A stretch of DNA of 64,000 nt from Rutidosis leptorrhynchoides (Eukaryota > Streptophyta > Magnoliopsida > Asterales > Asteraceae). The stretch is taken from positions 20,190,001 to 20,254,000 of the forward strand of contig NC_092340.1 in assembly GCF_046630445.1 (NCBI RefSeq). The letters are read 5' to 3'. Numbering within the stretch: the stretch's first letter is position 1; each line of letters begins with the position of its first letter. Made by a program: the position numbers and the translations under genes. This document shows positions 62,092 to 64,000 of the stretch, piece after piece. Below the pieces are notes generated by a model that saw nothing but the letters and a program-made list of their open reading frames with translations, made no database searches and was not told the DNA's origin.

Positions 62092-62141
62092 GGCCATGCG
62101 ATCGCATGGCCACAAGCCTATAAATCCATGCGATCGCATGG
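62092..62141. promoter_or_regulatory. two perfect palindromes upstream of the LTR E TATA box
   Basis: GGCCATGCGATCGCATGGCC (62092-62111) is a perfect 20-bp palindrome. Its 16-bp core recurs perfectly at 62126-62141. TATAAAA starts at 62164, 22 bp after the second. The placement suggests a dimer-bound promoter element. Confidence 0.8.
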
Positions 62142-62225
62142 AGGCAAAAGTCTGGCCTGATGCTATAAAATGGCATTTTTCTCGACACATTAACACACAC
62201 ACACATACATATTACTCCGTATTTA

Positions 62226-62259
<34 letters not shown>

Positions 62260-62504
62260 GATTAATATTATTAATAATCTTATTATTATTATTAATTAGT
62301 ATTATACATAAAATACTACGACGAGGTTATGAGCTTGTCACTTTCAAAATGGTTTCCAAGCGAGCTAGAGCTAAGAAAATTATGGGTTATTGCCAAGAAA
62401 ATTATGGGTAATGTTCGGGGGTATTTTTGTGAATCAAACCTCGTGTTTATCATCTTCGATGCATCTACGTGCTTTCCTATAATATTGTATATCAATATTA
62501 AACA

Positions 62505-62760
62505 GTGAGTTTCATATGATCCCTTTTACTCACTACATTTTTGGGCTGAGAATACATGCAAATGCTTTATTAACCGATATACAATATTTATATGCGTGAG
62601 TTTCATTTGCCCTTTTTACCCTTTACATTTTTGGGCTGAGAATACATGCAAATGCTTTATTAACTGTTTTACAATATTTATATGCGTGAGTTTCATTTGC
62701 TCCCTTTTTAATTACTTTTGCAATATATATTTTTGGGCTGAGAATACATGCACTTTAATT
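62505..62760 (+). repeat. 90-bp unit in three copies in LTR E
   Basis: Units start at 62505, 62596 and 62686 with GTGAGTTTCAT and contain TTTTTGGGCTGAGAATACAT; the third is partial. A single copy of the same block occurs in LTRs C (about 41787, reversed sense), D (58265) and G (17540, reversed). Confidence 0.9.
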
Positions 62761-63532
62761 TAAACGCAATGGACACAAGTACATACTAAATTCTACACCG
62801 AGTTTGAACCGAAAATCTCTTAGCTTTGGTAACTAGTAACTGCCAGTTATAAGAACTGGTGGGCGCGAGTAGTTGTATATGGATCCATAGAGCTTGACAT
62901 CCCCGTCCGAGCTAGAGCACTAGCCTTTTAACGGACGTATGCTATTTGAGAAGCGTACACGTTGGTTTACGTGTATTTTTAAGATGATTATACAATGGGT
63001 ACAAATTATATATACGTTAAGTTTAGTTACCAGGGTGCTCAATTTCATAAAATATTTTGATAAACGTTTCTGGATGGAACAACTGAAATCTTGTGATCCA
63101 CTTTTATGTACAGATTATGCAAAACATTAAAACTATGAACTCACCAACCTTTGTGTTGACACTTGTTAGCATGTTTATCCTCAGGTTCTCTAGAAGTCTT
63201 CCGCTATTTGCTTACATGTTATACAAGCTATGTGCATGGAGTCTTGCATACTTTATTCAAGAAAATGTTGCATTCACAAAATCATCCCCATGTATCTTAT
63301 TTTGACTGCATTGTCAACGGAATTACTATTGTACACTATTATTTACGGTGATTGTCTATATATAGAAATCATCAGATGTCGAGAACCTTTGATTTAAATA
63401 TTCATTGATGGTGTGCCTTTTCTAAAGAATGCAATGTTTACAAAACGTATCATATAGAGGTCAAATACCTCGCAATGAAATCGATGAATGACGTGTTCGT
63501 CCATATGGATTTGGAGCGATCGTCACAGGTAA

Positions 63533-64000
63533 TACCCGAGAGATATATAAATTCACAAATAATATATTACATTCTTCGAATCTGATTCAGCAAATTATCC
63601 ATTATACTCCCTACTTTCACAACAATATACATTCTTTTATAGAAATCAAAACAACCATACTCATTCAAAATTTAATTACATATTCTGATTTTGAAATCTC
63701 AAAATTCAACTCGAGATATGACCAAAATCATCACTCTTAGATCCTTACATCTTTCACAAGCTATATTTTGACTTCAAAACTGTGTTAGAACATCAAATGT
63801 ATGTTAACGATTACAATCTGTGTTCAAACCCTTCGAAAATTTCTGAAGACACTTCGAATGATGAGCAATCGAGATGATGATCCAACCACATGTTACCCAC
63901 AATTATGTACCCGAAAAACTCTTGAAACCAAAGTAAAAGTTTAAACAACGTATCCGCGGCAGATTCTTTGGCATTTATTAGCAAAAATAACTTTGCGACT
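63533..64000 (+). other. element D interior continued
   Basis: Resumes after solo LTR E with TACCCGAGAGATATATAAAT. The TTCTTCGAATCTGATTCAGC phrase matches G near 25915-25935 in reverse. Noncoding to the window end. Confidence 0.7.

Larger units (their letters stand above)
61093..63527 (+). mobile_element. solo LTR E
   Basis: 2435 bp, TGTGATGACCC...GCGATCGTCACA, flanked by a perfect 5-bp target duplication GGTAA (61088-61092 and 63528-63532) with no interior or second LTR, so a solo LTR. The interrupted D sequence (GGGTAGGTAA/TACCCGAG) matches the intact version in element G near 25967-25986. The LTR contains a motif array, two palindromes, a TATA box (TATAAAA, 62164-62170), and a triplicated block. 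Confidence 0.9.

Noticed and set aside
61093..63527. Solo LTR E as the 3' LTR of element D
   Set aside because: It has its own GGTAA duplication, and D interior sequence continues on both sides as judged from element G.

Overview
The window is plant nuclear DNA, almost certainly dicot and probably Asteraceae. That inference rests on very long (3.2-3.9 kb) Tekay/Del-type chromovirus LTRs, a Cassandra element, plant-type Helitron ends and an intron-rich plant gene. It is AT-rich, dominated by retrotransposons, and holds one clearly intact protein-coding gene.

Left part (1-16.1 kb). A minus-strand LTR with a tRNA-Asp-type primer site (958-2751) lies next to the start of a C-family LTR (2752-3208). 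That LTR adjoins an RTE-clade LINE reverse-transcriptase pseudogene (3209-5112), which was itself split by a complete Cassandra TRIM carrying 5S-like promoters (3941-4567, TSD TCTAA). An RRM-bearing LINE ORF1-like pseudogene follows (5407-6397). Then comes the intact 11-exon gene for the ribosome-biogenesis factor NOP53 (6935-9626, minus), with telo-boxes at its start. From 9.7 to 16.1 kb the DNA is intergenic, with Helitron-like termini, a GC-rich block and two exon-like islands.

Right part (16.1-64 kb) is one deeply nested stack. A copia-like LTR with its PBS (to about 16.64 kb) is cut by G, a minus-strand Tekay-like element. G's 3' LTR (16765-22675) carries a Helitron holding ClpX and ELMO-domain gene fragments. 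G's internal region (22676-26324, resuming at 55163) is split by element A (26325-55162, minus, TSD GCTGG), a decayed chromovirus with a chromodomain. A's 3' LTR contains fragment B (28523-32920). A's 5' LTR contains element C (39283-52550, plus, TSD TTGTC). At 55476 element D (plus) enters G's leader ORF and runs off the window; D is itself interrupted by solo LTR E (61093-63527, TSD GGTAA).

The most unusual biology is in the leaders, between primer site and gag. C carries a glutamate-rich acidic ORF followed by an F-box ORF of apparent host origin. D and G share a different ORF of about 144 codons, conserved at protein level, and G shows no gag-pol downstream of it. C's right half holds an identical 262-bp copy of the DNA flanking its left LTR, the mark of an exchange between a full-length and a solo-LTR allele, or of an assembly fault. 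Several C reading frames end at C-to-T type nonsense codons, as expected for methylated, silenced DNA.
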